A stretch of DNA of 64,000 nt from CF-39 sp035651155 (GTDB lineage: Bacteria > Chloroflexota > Limnocylindria > P2-11E), in the NCBI GenBank assembly GCA_035651155.1, contig DASRGG010000021.1, positions 124,001 to 188,000 of the forward strand, given 5' to 3'. The notes beneath the pieces were generated by a model that did no database searches, was not told the origin of the DNA, and saw only the letters and a program-made list of their open reading frames with translations. A program made the position numbers and the translations under genes. This document shows, one piece after another, positions 7,382 through 15,057 of this stretch; position 1 is the stretch's first letter; each line of letters starts with the position of its first letter.

Positions 7382-8964
7382 GCCGCCTCCACCACGCGCG
7401 CCGCGGCCCGGAGCGCCGCCTCGCCGACGTCGGTCACCTCGCTGAAGCGCCCGATCCGGCGCGGCAGGATCCAGCGGACCTTGCCGGCCCGCACCTTCTT
7501 GTCACGCGCGAGGAGCGCCCACGCGCCGCGCGGGATGCGCGCTCGGATCCCAAGGCCGGCCTTCGCGAGCAGCCGTTCGAGGTCCGCGCGGATCGCCGGC
7601 GGTGTCAGGCCGAGCACCTCGCCGAGCGCGCACGCGTAGACGAGGCCGATGGCCACCGCCTCTCCGTGCGTCACGCGGTAGCCGCCGGCGGCCTCGTAGG
7701 CGTGGCCCATGGTGTGGCCGAAGTTCAGCAGCGCGCGCAGGCCGCGCTCCTCCGGATCGGCGGTCACGACGCTCGCCTTCACCTCCGCCGACAGCGTCAC
7801 CGCGGTGAGCGTCGCGCCGGGATCCCCGCGCAGCAGCCCCGGGATCGCGCGCTCGACGTGCGCGACCGATTCCCGGTCGACGAGGAACGCCGTCTTCACG
7901 ATCTCGGCGAGACCGGAGGAGCGCTGCCGCCGCGGGAGCGTGGCGAGCGCCTCGATGTCCACGAGGACGGCCTGCGGCTGGTGGAAGGCGCCCACGAGGT
8001 TCTTCCCGGCGGCGATGTCGATCGCGGTCTTGCCCCCGATGCTCGCGTCGACCATCGCGAGGAGCGTCGTGGGCACCTGCACCACCGGAACCCCCCGCAG
8101 GTACGTCGCGGCGGCGAACCCCGCCGCGTCGCCGAGCGCGCCGCCGCCGATCGCGACGACCCCGCCGTCGCGCCCGACGCCGGCCTCGGCGAGGTCGCGC
8201 CAGAGCCCGGCGACCGCGCGGAGCGTCTTCGCCGGCTCGCCCGACGGCGCGCGCACCATCGCGACGGACGCGCCGGCGCGCTCGAGCGAGCGGCGCGCGC
8301 GATCCGCGAGGGGCGCGGCGTTGGGCTCCGTGACGAGCGCGACGCGTCCGCTCCATCCGAGCGGAGCGAGGTGATCGGCGAGGGCGTCGACGAGGCCCGC
8401 GCGCACGACGATGGGGTACGGGCGCTCTGTGCCGACGTCGATGCGCAGACCGCGCGTCCGGGCGAGCCAGCCGAAGATCGCGTCCGCCGTCGCTTCGGGC
8501 GTCGCGCCGTCCACGTCGAAGGTCACGTCGGCGTCCTCGTATCCCGCGCGCCGCTCGGGGTCGGTGAGCGCGTGACGCGCGCGATCCTCCGGCGAGAGGT
8601 CCTGGTTCGGACGCTTCGCCATCGTCGCGGCGATGCCCCGCGTCACGCGCGAAAGCGACCCGCGCAGGCCGACGATGAGCCCGAGCTCGCGCATGCGCGC
8701 GCGGTTCCCCGCGCGCAGCGGCGTGCCGCCACCGGTGTCCACGATGCACCACGCCGGCGTCGGCCGCAGGCGTCCGAGGATCTGCGTCTCGAGGTCGCGG
8801 AATCGCTCCATCCCGTCCTGCTCGATCGTGTCGCGGTTGCTTTTCCGCGTGCGCCGCTCGATGTCGCGGTCGATCTCGACGACGCCCGCCGCGAGCCGCA
8901 GGGCGAGCGCCGGCGCGAGCGTGCTCTTGCCGATGCCGGGCGGACCGACGAGGAACAGGTACAT
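7378..8964 (-). CDS. aroKB: Fused shikimate kinase / 3-dehydroquinate synthase
   Basis: A bifunctional 528-aa shikimate-pathway enzyme. Residues 1 to about 165 are shikimate kinase: P-loop GPPGIGKST, the magnesium-binding DRD in EIDRDIE, the shikimate-binding FRDLE, the GGG of DTGGGTPL, and an LID region with RPNQDLS. Residues about 175-528 are dehydroquinate synthase: the NAD site GGGALGDAAGFAAATYLRG and the zinc ligands in SGLAEIVKTAFL (Glu), LLNFGHTMGHAYEA (His) and THGEAVAIGL (His). Both halves look intact. The fusion joins steps 2 and 5 of the pathway, so it serves co-expression rather than direct channelling of one product to the next step. It lies 3 nt after aroC. Confidence 0.94.
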   Translation of the reverse strand: MYLFLVGPPGIGKSTLAPALALRLAAGVVEIDRDIERRTRKSNRDTIEQDGMERFRDLETQILGRLRPTPAWCIVDTGGGTPLRAGNRARMRELGLIVGLRGSLSRVTRGIAATMAKRPNQDLSPEDRARHALTDPERRAGYEDADVTFDVDGATPEATADAIFGWLARTRGLRIDVGTERPYPIVVRAGLVDALADHLAPLGWSGRVALVTEPNAAPLADRARRSLERAGASVAMVRAPSGEPAKTLRAVAGLWRDLAEAGVGRDGGVVAIGGGALGDAAGFAAATYLRGVPVVQVPTTLLAMVDASIGGKTAIDIAAGKNLVGAFHQPQAVLVDIEALATLPRRQRSSGLAEIVKTAFLVDRESVAHVERAIPGLLRGDPGATLTAVTLSAEVKASVVTADPEERGLRALLNFGHTMGHAYEAAGGYRVTHGEAVAIGLVYACALGEVLGLTPPAIRADLERLLAKAGLGIRARIPRGAWALLARDKKVRAGKVRWILPRRIGRFSEVTDVGEAALRAAARVVEAA

Positions 8965-8967
8965 GCG

Positions 8968-10116
8968 CTAGCGGCGCTGGTCGATGGGCGCGAGGCGCGC
9001 GCGGTAGCGCTCGACCGCGTCGCGGAGATCGTCGATGGTGTCGGCACCGAACTTCTCGAGCAGCGCGTCCGCGAGCACGAACGCCAGCATCGCCTCCGCG
9101 ACCACCCCCGCGGCCGGGATGACGCAGACGTCGCTGCGCTCGACGTGCGCCGGCGACGGCGCGCCGGTGCGGAGATCGGCCGATGGGAGCGGCTTCATGA
9201 GCGTCGAGATCGGCTTGAACGCGACGTCCACGAGCAGGTCCTCGCCGTTGGTCATCCCGCCCTCGAGGCCGCCCGCGCGATTGCGCGAGCGCGTGAAGCG
9301 CCCGTCCCGCACGGCGATCGGGTCGTGCACCGCGCTCCCGCGCTCGCGCGCCGCGGCGAAGGCGTCGGCGAACTGCAGGCCCTTCGCGCTCTGGATCGAG
9401 AGCAGCGCCTGGCCGATGCGGCCGTCGAGGCGCCGGTCCCACTGTGCCGACGTGCCAAGGCCGGCGATGACACCGGTGACGCGCAGCGCCGCGACGCCCC
9501 CGAGCGTGTCGCCGGCCTCGCGCGCGGCGGCGATCGCGGCGACCATCGCGCGCGAGCGCTCCGGGTCGGCGCAGCGCACCTCGCTCGCCTCGACCGCGTC
9601 GGCGTCGAACGTCGGCCTGCTCTCGATGTCGCCGATGCAGCGCGTCTCGCTGCGCACCTCCATGCCGACGACCCGCAGGATCGCCTTGGCCACCGCGCCG
9701 CCGGCGACGCGCGCCGCCGTCTCGCGCGCGCTCGAGCGCTCGATGACGTCGCGCACGTCCTCGTGCGCGTACTTCAGCGCGCCCGCGAGGTCGGCGTGGC
9801 CGGGACGCAGCCGCGTCACCGCCGGCGCGGGGTCGGGGACGGGCTCGACGCTCATGACGCGCTCCCAGTTCACGGCGTCGCGGTTCGCGATCTGCAGCAC
9901 GATGGGCGCGCCGGTCGTGCGGCCCTGCCGGACACCGGCGGTGATGCGCACCGTGTCGCGCTCGATGCGCTGGCGCGCACCGCGGCCGTAGCCGAGCTGG
10001 CGGCGATGCAGATCCGGGTCGATGTCCGCGGAGCCGAGGGCCAGCCCCGCCGGCACGCCGTCGAGGAGCGCGACCAGCCCGGGACCGTGCGATTCGCCGG
10101 CGGTGAGCAGCCTCAT
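8968..10116 (-). CDS. aroC: Chorismate synthase
   Basis: The last shikimate-pathway enzyme, which needs reduced FMN and converts EPSP to chorismate. The 382-aa protein has GESHG at residues 7-11, RQLGYGRGARQRIERD, the signature RPGHADLAGALKY, RSSARETAARVAGGAVAK, GDTLGG and RNRAGGLEGGMTNGE. No NADPH:FMN reductase domain is fused, so it is the monofunctional type. ATG 10116 overlaps the aroE stop (ATGA). EPSP synthase (aroA) is not in the window. Confidence 0.95.
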   Translation of the reverse strand: MRLLTAGESHGPGLVALLDGVPAGLALGSADIDPDLHRRQLGYGRGARQRIERDTVRITAGVRQGRTTGAPIVLQIANRDAVNWERVMSVEPVPDPAPAVTRLRPGHADLAGALKYAHEDVRDVIERSSARETAARVAGGAVAKAILRVVGMEVRSETRCIGDIESRPTFDADAVEASEVRCADPERSRAMVAAIAAAREAGDTLGGVAALRVTGVIAGLGTSAQWDRRLDGRIGQALLSIQSAKGLQFADAFAAARERGSAVHDPIAVRDGRFTRSRNRAGGLEGGMTNGEDLLVDVAFKPISTLMKPLPSADLRTGAPSPAHVERSDVCVIPAAGVVAEAMLAFVLADALLEKFGADTIDDLRDAVERYRARLAPIDQRR

Positions 10117-10904
10117 GCGGGGCGCGGCAGGGCGGCCCGCATCACCTCGAGCGGCGCCGGAAGGCCGGTCCAGAGCTCGAAGGAGCGCGCGGCCTGATGC
10201 AGGAGCATCGACAGTCCGTCCACGACAAGGACATGTTGAGCCTCGCGCGCGCGTCTGACGAGCGGGGTCTCCACGGCCGTGGGCACGATGTCCACCACGC
10301 AGCGCGGCAGGGCCAGGCCCCTCAGCGGGTCCTCGCCGTGCATCCCGAGGGGCGTGGCGTTCACCACGATCGGCGTCGCGAGCTCTCGACCCGTCGGCCA
10401 TGCCACCACCTGTGGCCGCCTGCCCGCCACCTCGAGGGTCCGCGCGAGGTCCTCGGCGCGCCGGCGAGATCGATTCGCGACGAGCACGCGGCGACCCTGG
10501 CGCAGCAGGACGAGCGCGCACGCGCGGGCCGCGCCGCCCGCGCCGAGGAGGAGCGCGTCGCCCTCGCCGATGCCCGCGGTCGCCCGCTCGAAGCCGTAGG
10601 CGTCGGTGTTGTGGCCGGCGAGCCGCGACCCACGACGCACGATCGTGTTGAGCGCGCCGATCGCGCGCACCTCGTCGCTCGTCTCGTCCATCAGGCGGAT
10701 CGCGGCCTCCTTGTGCGGGATCGTGACGTTCGCGCCGAGCGTCTCGTCGCGCCGCAGCGCGTCGATCGTGCGCGAGAGCGCGTCGGGCGCGACGTCCAGC
10801 GTCTCGTAGCGGTGCGGAAGTCCGAGCGCCGCGAACGCGGCGTTGTGCATCGGCGGCGAGAGCGAATGCGACACGGGATGGCCGAGGAGGACGACCCGCC
10901 CCAT
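10113..10904 (-). CDS. aroE: Shikimate dehydrogenase (NADP+)
   Basis: Reduces 3-dehydroshikimate to shikimate. The 263-aa protein has the shikimate-binding SHSLSP at residues 12-17, the catalytic pair K65 (NVTIPHKEAA) and D101 (GHNTDAYGF), the nucleotide motif LLGAGGAARA, and an NRS segment that contacts the NADP 2'-phosphate. It overlaps mltG by one base (TGATG) and aroC by four. Confidence 0.94.
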   Translation of the reverse strand: MGRVVLLGHPVSHSLSPPMHNAAFAALGLPHRYETLDVAPDALSRTIDALRRDETLGANVTIPHKEAAIRLMDETSDEVRAIGALNTIVRRGSRLAGHNTDAYGFERATAGIGEGDALLLGAGGAARACALVLLRQGRRVLVANRSRRRAEDLARTLEVAGRRPQVVAWPTGRELATPIVVNATPLGMHGEDPLRGLALPRCVVDIVPTAVETPLVRRAREAQHVLVVDGLSMLLHQAARSFELWTGLPAPLEVMRAALPRPA

Positions 10905-12076
10905 CAGCGGTTCCCGTACTTCACGCGGTTCGCCTCTTGCTCCTCGAGCGTCTTCGCGAAGGCGTGCTGACCGGTCCCGTCGCCCTTCGCCACGAAGAAC
11001 AGGTAGTCGTGCCGCGCCGGCCGAGCGGCGGCGTCGAGGGCCGCCTGTCCGGGACTGCAGATCGGTGTCGGCGGAAGGCCCGCGTAGATGTAGGTGTTGT
11101 ACGGGGAATCGATCTTCAGATCGTCCAGCGTGAGCTCCGCCCAGTCGCCCTTCGCGTACTGGATCGTCGGATCGGCGTCGAGCTTCATGCCGATGTTCAG
11201 GCGATTCTGGTACACGCCCGCGATGATCGCGCTCTCCGATCGATCGCGCGCCTCGCGCTCCACCAGGGACGCGAGCTTCACGAGGTCGTACACCGTCGTC
11301 TTCCGCTGCGACGCCGCCGCGCGGAGCGCCGCGCCGTCGCGCTCCTCGAACTGCGCGAGAAGCGTATCGACGACCTGCGCCGCGGTCGCGTCGGGCCGCA
11401 GGAAGTAGGTGTCCGGGAACAGGAAGCCCTCGAGCGGCGTCTTCGGGTCCATGCCCGCGAGCACGGCGTTCTTCCGGTCGCCCACGACCGCGGCCGCGAG
11501 GAAGGCCTGCTTCGTGATCCGGGGGAGGGCCTTCTCGACCGCCGCGGCGATCTCCGTGAGGCGCCACCCTTCGATGACGCGCAGCACGACCTGATCGCCG
11601 GGTGCCTTCTCGAACAGCCTGGCGAGGTCGCGCGGGCTGAGGGCCGGCGACACCTGGTAGGTGCCCGACTGGAGCGCGTCCTCCTTGCCGTTCTCGTAGA
11701 GCACGAACTCGAACGCGAGCGCGCTCCGCACCACGCCTTCGCTCTCGAGACGCTGCGCGACCTCGCCCGCGGTCTCGCCGCGCGTGATGACGAACGGCCG
11801 CGTCTCGCCGCGGATGTCCCGCGCGAGGTCCACCTCGCCGCTGACCCGCCCCGCGACCAGCGAACGGATGACGTCCTGCTTGAGCAGCGTGGGGTGCTCG
11901 GCGACGTAGGACACGAAGGCGTCCTCGGCGAGCGGACGCACCACCGCGAGGAGCGCGACCACGAGGATCGCCACCGCGATGAGGAACGCGAGCGGGCCGG
12001 TGCTCGAGCGCGGCGCGGGCGGTCGCGCGCGCGAGCTCGCGCGGTACTGCGGACCGCGGACGGGCGGCCGGGTCAC
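10904..12076 (-). CDS. mltG: Endolytic murein transglycosylase MltG
   Basis: Cleaves nascent peptidoglycan strands at the membrane and so sets glycan length. The 390-aa protein has a cytoplasmic basic N-terminus, one transmembrane segment at about residues 28-48 (PLAFLIAVAILVVALLAVV) and an extracytoplasmic YceG domain. The catalytic Glu is in KLASLVEREARD, with conserved YQNRL, DPTIQYA, SPYNTY and GLPPTPICSPG blocks. The gene sits directly upstream of aroE and downstream of ruvX, an order common in Gram-positive and terrabacterial genomes. Confidence 0.94.
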   Translation of the reverse strand: MTRPPVRGPQYRASSRARPPAPRSSTGPLAFLIAVAILVVALLAVVRPLAEDAFVSYVAEHPTLLKQDVIRSLVAGRVSGEVDLARDIRGETRPFVITRGETAGEVAQRLESEGVVRSALAFEFVLYENGKEDALQSGTYQVSPALSPRDLARLFEKAPGDQVVLRVIEGWRLTEIAAAVEKALPRITKQAFLAAAVVGDRKNAVLAGMDPKTPLEGFLFPDTYFLRPDATAAQVVDTLLAQFEERDGAALRAAASQRKTTVYDLVKLASLVEREARDRSESAIIAGVYQNRLNIGMKLDADPTIQYAKGDWAELTLDDLKIDSPYNTYIYAGLPPTPICSPGQAALDAAARPARHDYLFFVAKGDGTGQHAFAKTLEEQEANRVKYGNR

Positions 12077-12459
12077 GGGCGGCGGCGGCGCTCGGAGAAG
12101 AAGTCCTCGAGGAGCACCGCGGCGGCGCCCGCGTCCAGGTCGTCGGCGCCTCGGCGCGCCGCCTCGGCGGTCGTGAAGCGCTCGTCGACGAGCTGCACCG
12201 GCAGCGCGAGCGCGCGCGCCGATTCGGCGAACGTGCGGACGCGCGCGGCCTGATGGCCGACCTCACCGCGGAGCGTGAGTGGGAGTCCGATCACGAGCGC
12301 GCCAACGTCCTCCTTCGTCACGATCTCGCGCAGGGCCTCGAGGTCGGCCGCGACGCCGCGCCGCCGGATCGTCCGGAGCGGACGGACGAGGCCGAAGGTG
12401 TCGTCACCCACCGCGAGCCCGATCGTCCGATCGCCGACGTCGAGCGCAAGGTACCGCAA
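12073..12459 (-). CDS. ruvX: RuvX/YqgF family Holliday-junction resolvase-like protein
   Basis: A 128-aa RNase H-fold protein linked to 16S rRNA 5'-end processing and possibly to Holliday junction resolution. The first acidic residue is in LALDVGDRTIGLAVGD, the second strand has VIGLPLTLRG, and the later motif is LVDERFTTAEA. The start is TTG 12459, one base from the previous stop. It overlaps mltG by 4 bases (GTGA). Confidence 0.92.
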   Translation of the reverse strand: MRYLALDVGDRTIGLAVGDDTFGLVRPLRTIRRRGVAADLEALREIVTKEDVGALVIGLPLTLRGEVGHQAARVRTFAESARALALPVQLVDERFTTAEAARRGADDLDAGAAAVLLEDFFSERRRRP

Positions 12460-12460
12460 C

Positions 12461-13969
12461 TCAGGGCGAGGGCGGCGGCGGCGCTTCCTTCTCGATCCGG
12501 ATGCGCGATTCGAGGATCGGCATCCGCGGCCACCAGCCCGGCCACGTGAGCACGCGACGCCAGCGGACGCCCTGCGCTTCGACGACCTTCGTGATCTCGA
12601 CGGCGTCGAGCGGCCGGCCCACGAGGGTGGAGCGGATCGCCGCCTCGTCGAGCTTGCGGAACTGCTCGGCCTTCACGCGGACACGCCAGTGGACGCCCTG
12701 CGCGTCGACGGTCGGGGTGCCGACGATCTCCGCCACAGCGCCCTGCCGGTCGATGTCGTGATCGGGATCGACCGTCGACGCGAGACGATCGATCGCGGTC
12801 TTCTTCGGCTCGATCGCGAGGACGCTGTAGCCGGTCGCGGTCCCCGTCACCGTGAGCTCGAACGATCCGCCGGCCGCGTCCTTCCCCACGACGTCGCTCG
12901 CCGGCGTGATCGACTTGTTCGACACCGGAGCGCCGTAGACGGTGTGGTCCTTGTCGACCTGCTTCTTCCAGCCCTCGACCTGCACGTCGACCTGCTTGCG
13001 GAGCTCGCCATCCGCGCGGGACGCGACCGCGTCGTAATCGGACTGCTGGATCACGGGGATCTTCTTCGAATCGCCGCCGGTCGTCGCGATCTGGTTCGTC
13101 ACGCTGTACTGCGCGGGCTGCGGCCCCTGCGTGATCTTCTGCGCGCCGACGTTCCCGCTCGGACCCGGACTCACCGCCTCGATCGGGATATCCACCGTCC
13201 CGAACGTCACGAACGGCGGCAGCGGACCGATAGAGCTGCGCGGCAGCGTCTTGTCCTCGAGCGTCTGGAAGCGGATGTTGTCCGATGTCGACACGATCGT
13301 GCCCTTGGGGATCCGGATGTCGCCGGTGGTCTGGTTTTGGAACCGCACGACGCCGCTGGCCTTCGTCTCCTCGGTCCGCGACCCGGTCGCGTTCCCTCCG
13401 AGCTTCACGCTGATGGGCGTCGGCCCGAGCGTCAGCGCGGCGATGTCGGCGGTGCTGCCGGCGTTGTTCGGACCCGCGCGGAGGTCGTACTCGAGCGGCC
13501 CGAGCGCCTGGGACACCGGCGCCACCACGACCGTCGCCGTCGGCGCGACCACCGCGAACACCACGGCGAGCGCCACGAGCACGACGGCCCCGGCGGCGAT
13601 GCCCCGGACCGGCGAGACGACACGCGGGCCGGCAGCCACGATCGCGGCGCGCTGCGCCGGACCGAGCGGCTCGGTCGGGTCGAGCTCGTGACGCTCGAGC
13701 GCCGCGATGCTCGCGAACGCCGGCATGTGGACCGATGCCGCGAGCGATCTCGCCCGCGCGTCGGGCGTGACGAGCGCGATCCGGCGCGTCGGCGCGGCGC
13801 GCCGCAGCACCTCGAGGAACACCGGGCTGCGCAACACCGGGGCGCCCGCCGCGACGGCGATGACCAGCTCGTCGGTGGCGGCGGCCGCGCGGACGCGATC
13901 CATCGCGTCGAGCACCGTGGCCCGCGCCCCGAGATCGATGACCGCCCGGCCCGCCACCTGCACCGTCAT
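12461..13969 (-). CDS. Membrane-anchored baseplate J-like protein
   Basis: A 502-aa protein of unclear role. Residues 1 to about 120 form a soluble cytoplasmic region with ELVIAVAAGAPVLRSP and RIALVTPDARARSLA, resembling a small alpha/beta domain. A single transmembrane helix follows at about 125-145 (IAAGAVVLVALAVVFAVVAP). The extracytoplasmic remainder resembles baseplate_J/gp47 proteins, with repeated segments such as RFQNQTTGDIRIPKGTIVST and SPGPSGNVGAQKI, and a charged, Pro-rich end. No other tail or contractile-injection gene is nearby, so a phage or secretion role is unlikely. It is coupled by a 4-base overlap to an actin-like ATPase gene, which suggests the pair forms an envelope-linked complex; that is inference. 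Confidence 0.65.
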   Translation of the reverse strand: MTVQVAGRAVIDLGARATVLDAMDRVRAAAATDELVIAVAAGAPVLRSPVFLEVLRRAAPTRRIALVTPDARARSLAASVHMPAFASIAALERHELDPTEPLGPAQRAAIVAAGPRVVSPVRGIAAGAVVLVALAVVFAVVAPTATVVVAPVSQALGPLEYDLRAGPNNAGSTADIAALTLGPTPISVKLGGNATGSRTEETKASGVVRFQNQTTGDIRIPKGTIVSTSDNIRFQTLEDKTLPRSSIGPLPPFVTFGTVDIPIEAVSPGPSGNVGAQKITQGPQPAQYSVTNQIATTGGDSKKIPVIQQSDYDAVASRADGELRKQVDVQVEGWKKQVDKDHTVYGAPVSNKSITPASDVVGKDAAGGSFELTVTGTATGYSVLAIEPKKTAIDRLASTVDPDHDIDRQGAVAEIVGTPTVDAQGVHWRVRVKAEQFRKLDEAAIRSTLVGRPLDAVEITKVVEAQGVRWRRVLTWPGWWPRMPILESRIRIEKEAPPPPSP

Positions 13970-15057
13970 GATTCGTACACTCCCGCCGCGAGCGCTGCCG
14001 CGCCGGCCGCGACGAGGTCGTCCGACCGCAGCGGGACGTCCGCGTAGACGCGGGTCGCCAGCCCGACCGAGAGCGGCGCCGTGTCGACCACGTCACCGCG
14101 GATCCCGCCGACCACGTCGCCGAGCGCGCTCGGCAGCGCGAGCATCGTCTCGGGCACCCCGACGAAGATCCATCGCCCGGGCGGCGCGCCGTCAAGCCCG
14201 CGAAGCGACGCCACGACGCAGTCGGCCCACACGCGCGCGTCGTCGCCGGCCCTGCCGGCGCGCGCGGCGAGGCCCGCGCGTCCGAGCGCGAACACGCGCG
14301 TCGCGACGACGCGTCCCTCGCGCAGGATCGCGAGCGACGTCGCGTCGCTGCCGAGCCGGATCACGCCGGCGTCGCTCACGCCCGACGCGGCGAGCAGCCG
14401 CCCGAGCGCGTAGGCCGCCGACACGACGCTGCCGCGGCGCCGCGCGGCCTCGAGCGTCGCGGTCGCGGCGCCGGTGAGGACCAGCGGCGCGAGGGTCACG
14501 TCCGTCCACACCTCCACCAGCCGGCCGCGGTGTCCGACGAGCGAGCGCAGCGTCCGCCCGTCGAGGGCGAGCGCCGCGACGTCCTCGTGGAGCTGCGCCG
14601 TCGGGACGCCGCGCAGCGCGGGGTCCTCCTCGAGCGCGGCGAGCGCGCGCGCCGCCGCGTCGGACGCGGCCTCGCGGATCGCGCGCGACTCCTCGCCCGC
14701 GGCGAGTGGCGAGCGCGAGTCCTCGCGCTCGAAGGACGTCATCGCGTGGAACGTGCGGATGTCGTCGCTGTCGAGGGCGACGACGACGCGCTCGGCGCGC
14801 TGCGCGTGCTCGGCGAGGGCGAACGCGGTACGCAGGCCCTCGGCCGCCGCGACACGGTCGGCGACGAGACCGGCGGAGACCGCGGAATCAGGAAGCGGGC
14901 TCTCGCCTCGTCCGACGACGCGCAGACGACCCTCCTCGCGCCGCGCGACGACCACGTGCAGCACGCCCGCCGAGAGGTCGACGCCGGCCACCGCCGGTCC
15001 GCGCGTGCCCTGCGGACGCGTGTCGCGCGCGTGGGTGGCAGGCCTAGCTGCGGTCAC
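13966..15057 (-). CDS. Actin-like ATPase (FtsA/PilM-like fold), function unknown
   Basis: A 363-aa protein with the ribonuclease H-like ATPase layout. An N-terminal phosphate-1-like strand pair reads VAGVDLSAGVLHVVVARREEG, a central AYALGRLLAASGVSDAGVIRLGSDATSLAILREG matches a phosphate-2 segment, and a late GAAALAAGVYES resembles an adenosine-site helix. This pattern fits PilM/FtsA relatives, but the motifs are diverged and ATP binding is not certain. It sits between alaS (14-nt overlap) and the membrane baseplate-J-like gene (4-nt overlap). GTG 15057 has GGAGG only 2-3 nt upstream, which is unusually close. Confidence 0.55.
   Translation of the reverse strand: MTAARPATHARDTRPQGTRGPAVAGVDLSAGVLHVVVARREEGRLRVVGRGESPLPDSAVSAGLVADRVAAAEGLRTAFALAEHAQRAERVVVALDSDDIRTFHAMTSFEREDSRSPLAAGEESRAIREAASDAAARALAALEEDPALRGVPTAQLHEDVAALALDGRTLRSLVGHRGRLVEVWTDVTLAPLVLTGAATATLEAARRRGSVVSAAYALGRLLAASGVSDAGVIRLGSDATSLAILREGRVVATRVFALGRAGLAARAGRAGDDARVWADCVVASLRGLDGAPPGRWIFVGVPETMLALPSALGDVVGGIRGDVVDTAPLSVGLATRVYADVPLRSDDLVAAGAAALAAGVYES

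Noticed and set aside
7666..10197. An 843-codon open frame on the plus strand
   Set aside because: It is antisense to aroKB and aroC, both with intact motifs. No protein family is visible in it.
12461..13969. A phage tail or contractile-injection locus
   Set aside because: Only one protein resembles baseplate J. It has a membrane anchor, and no sheath, tube, spike or TerL-like gene is in the window.
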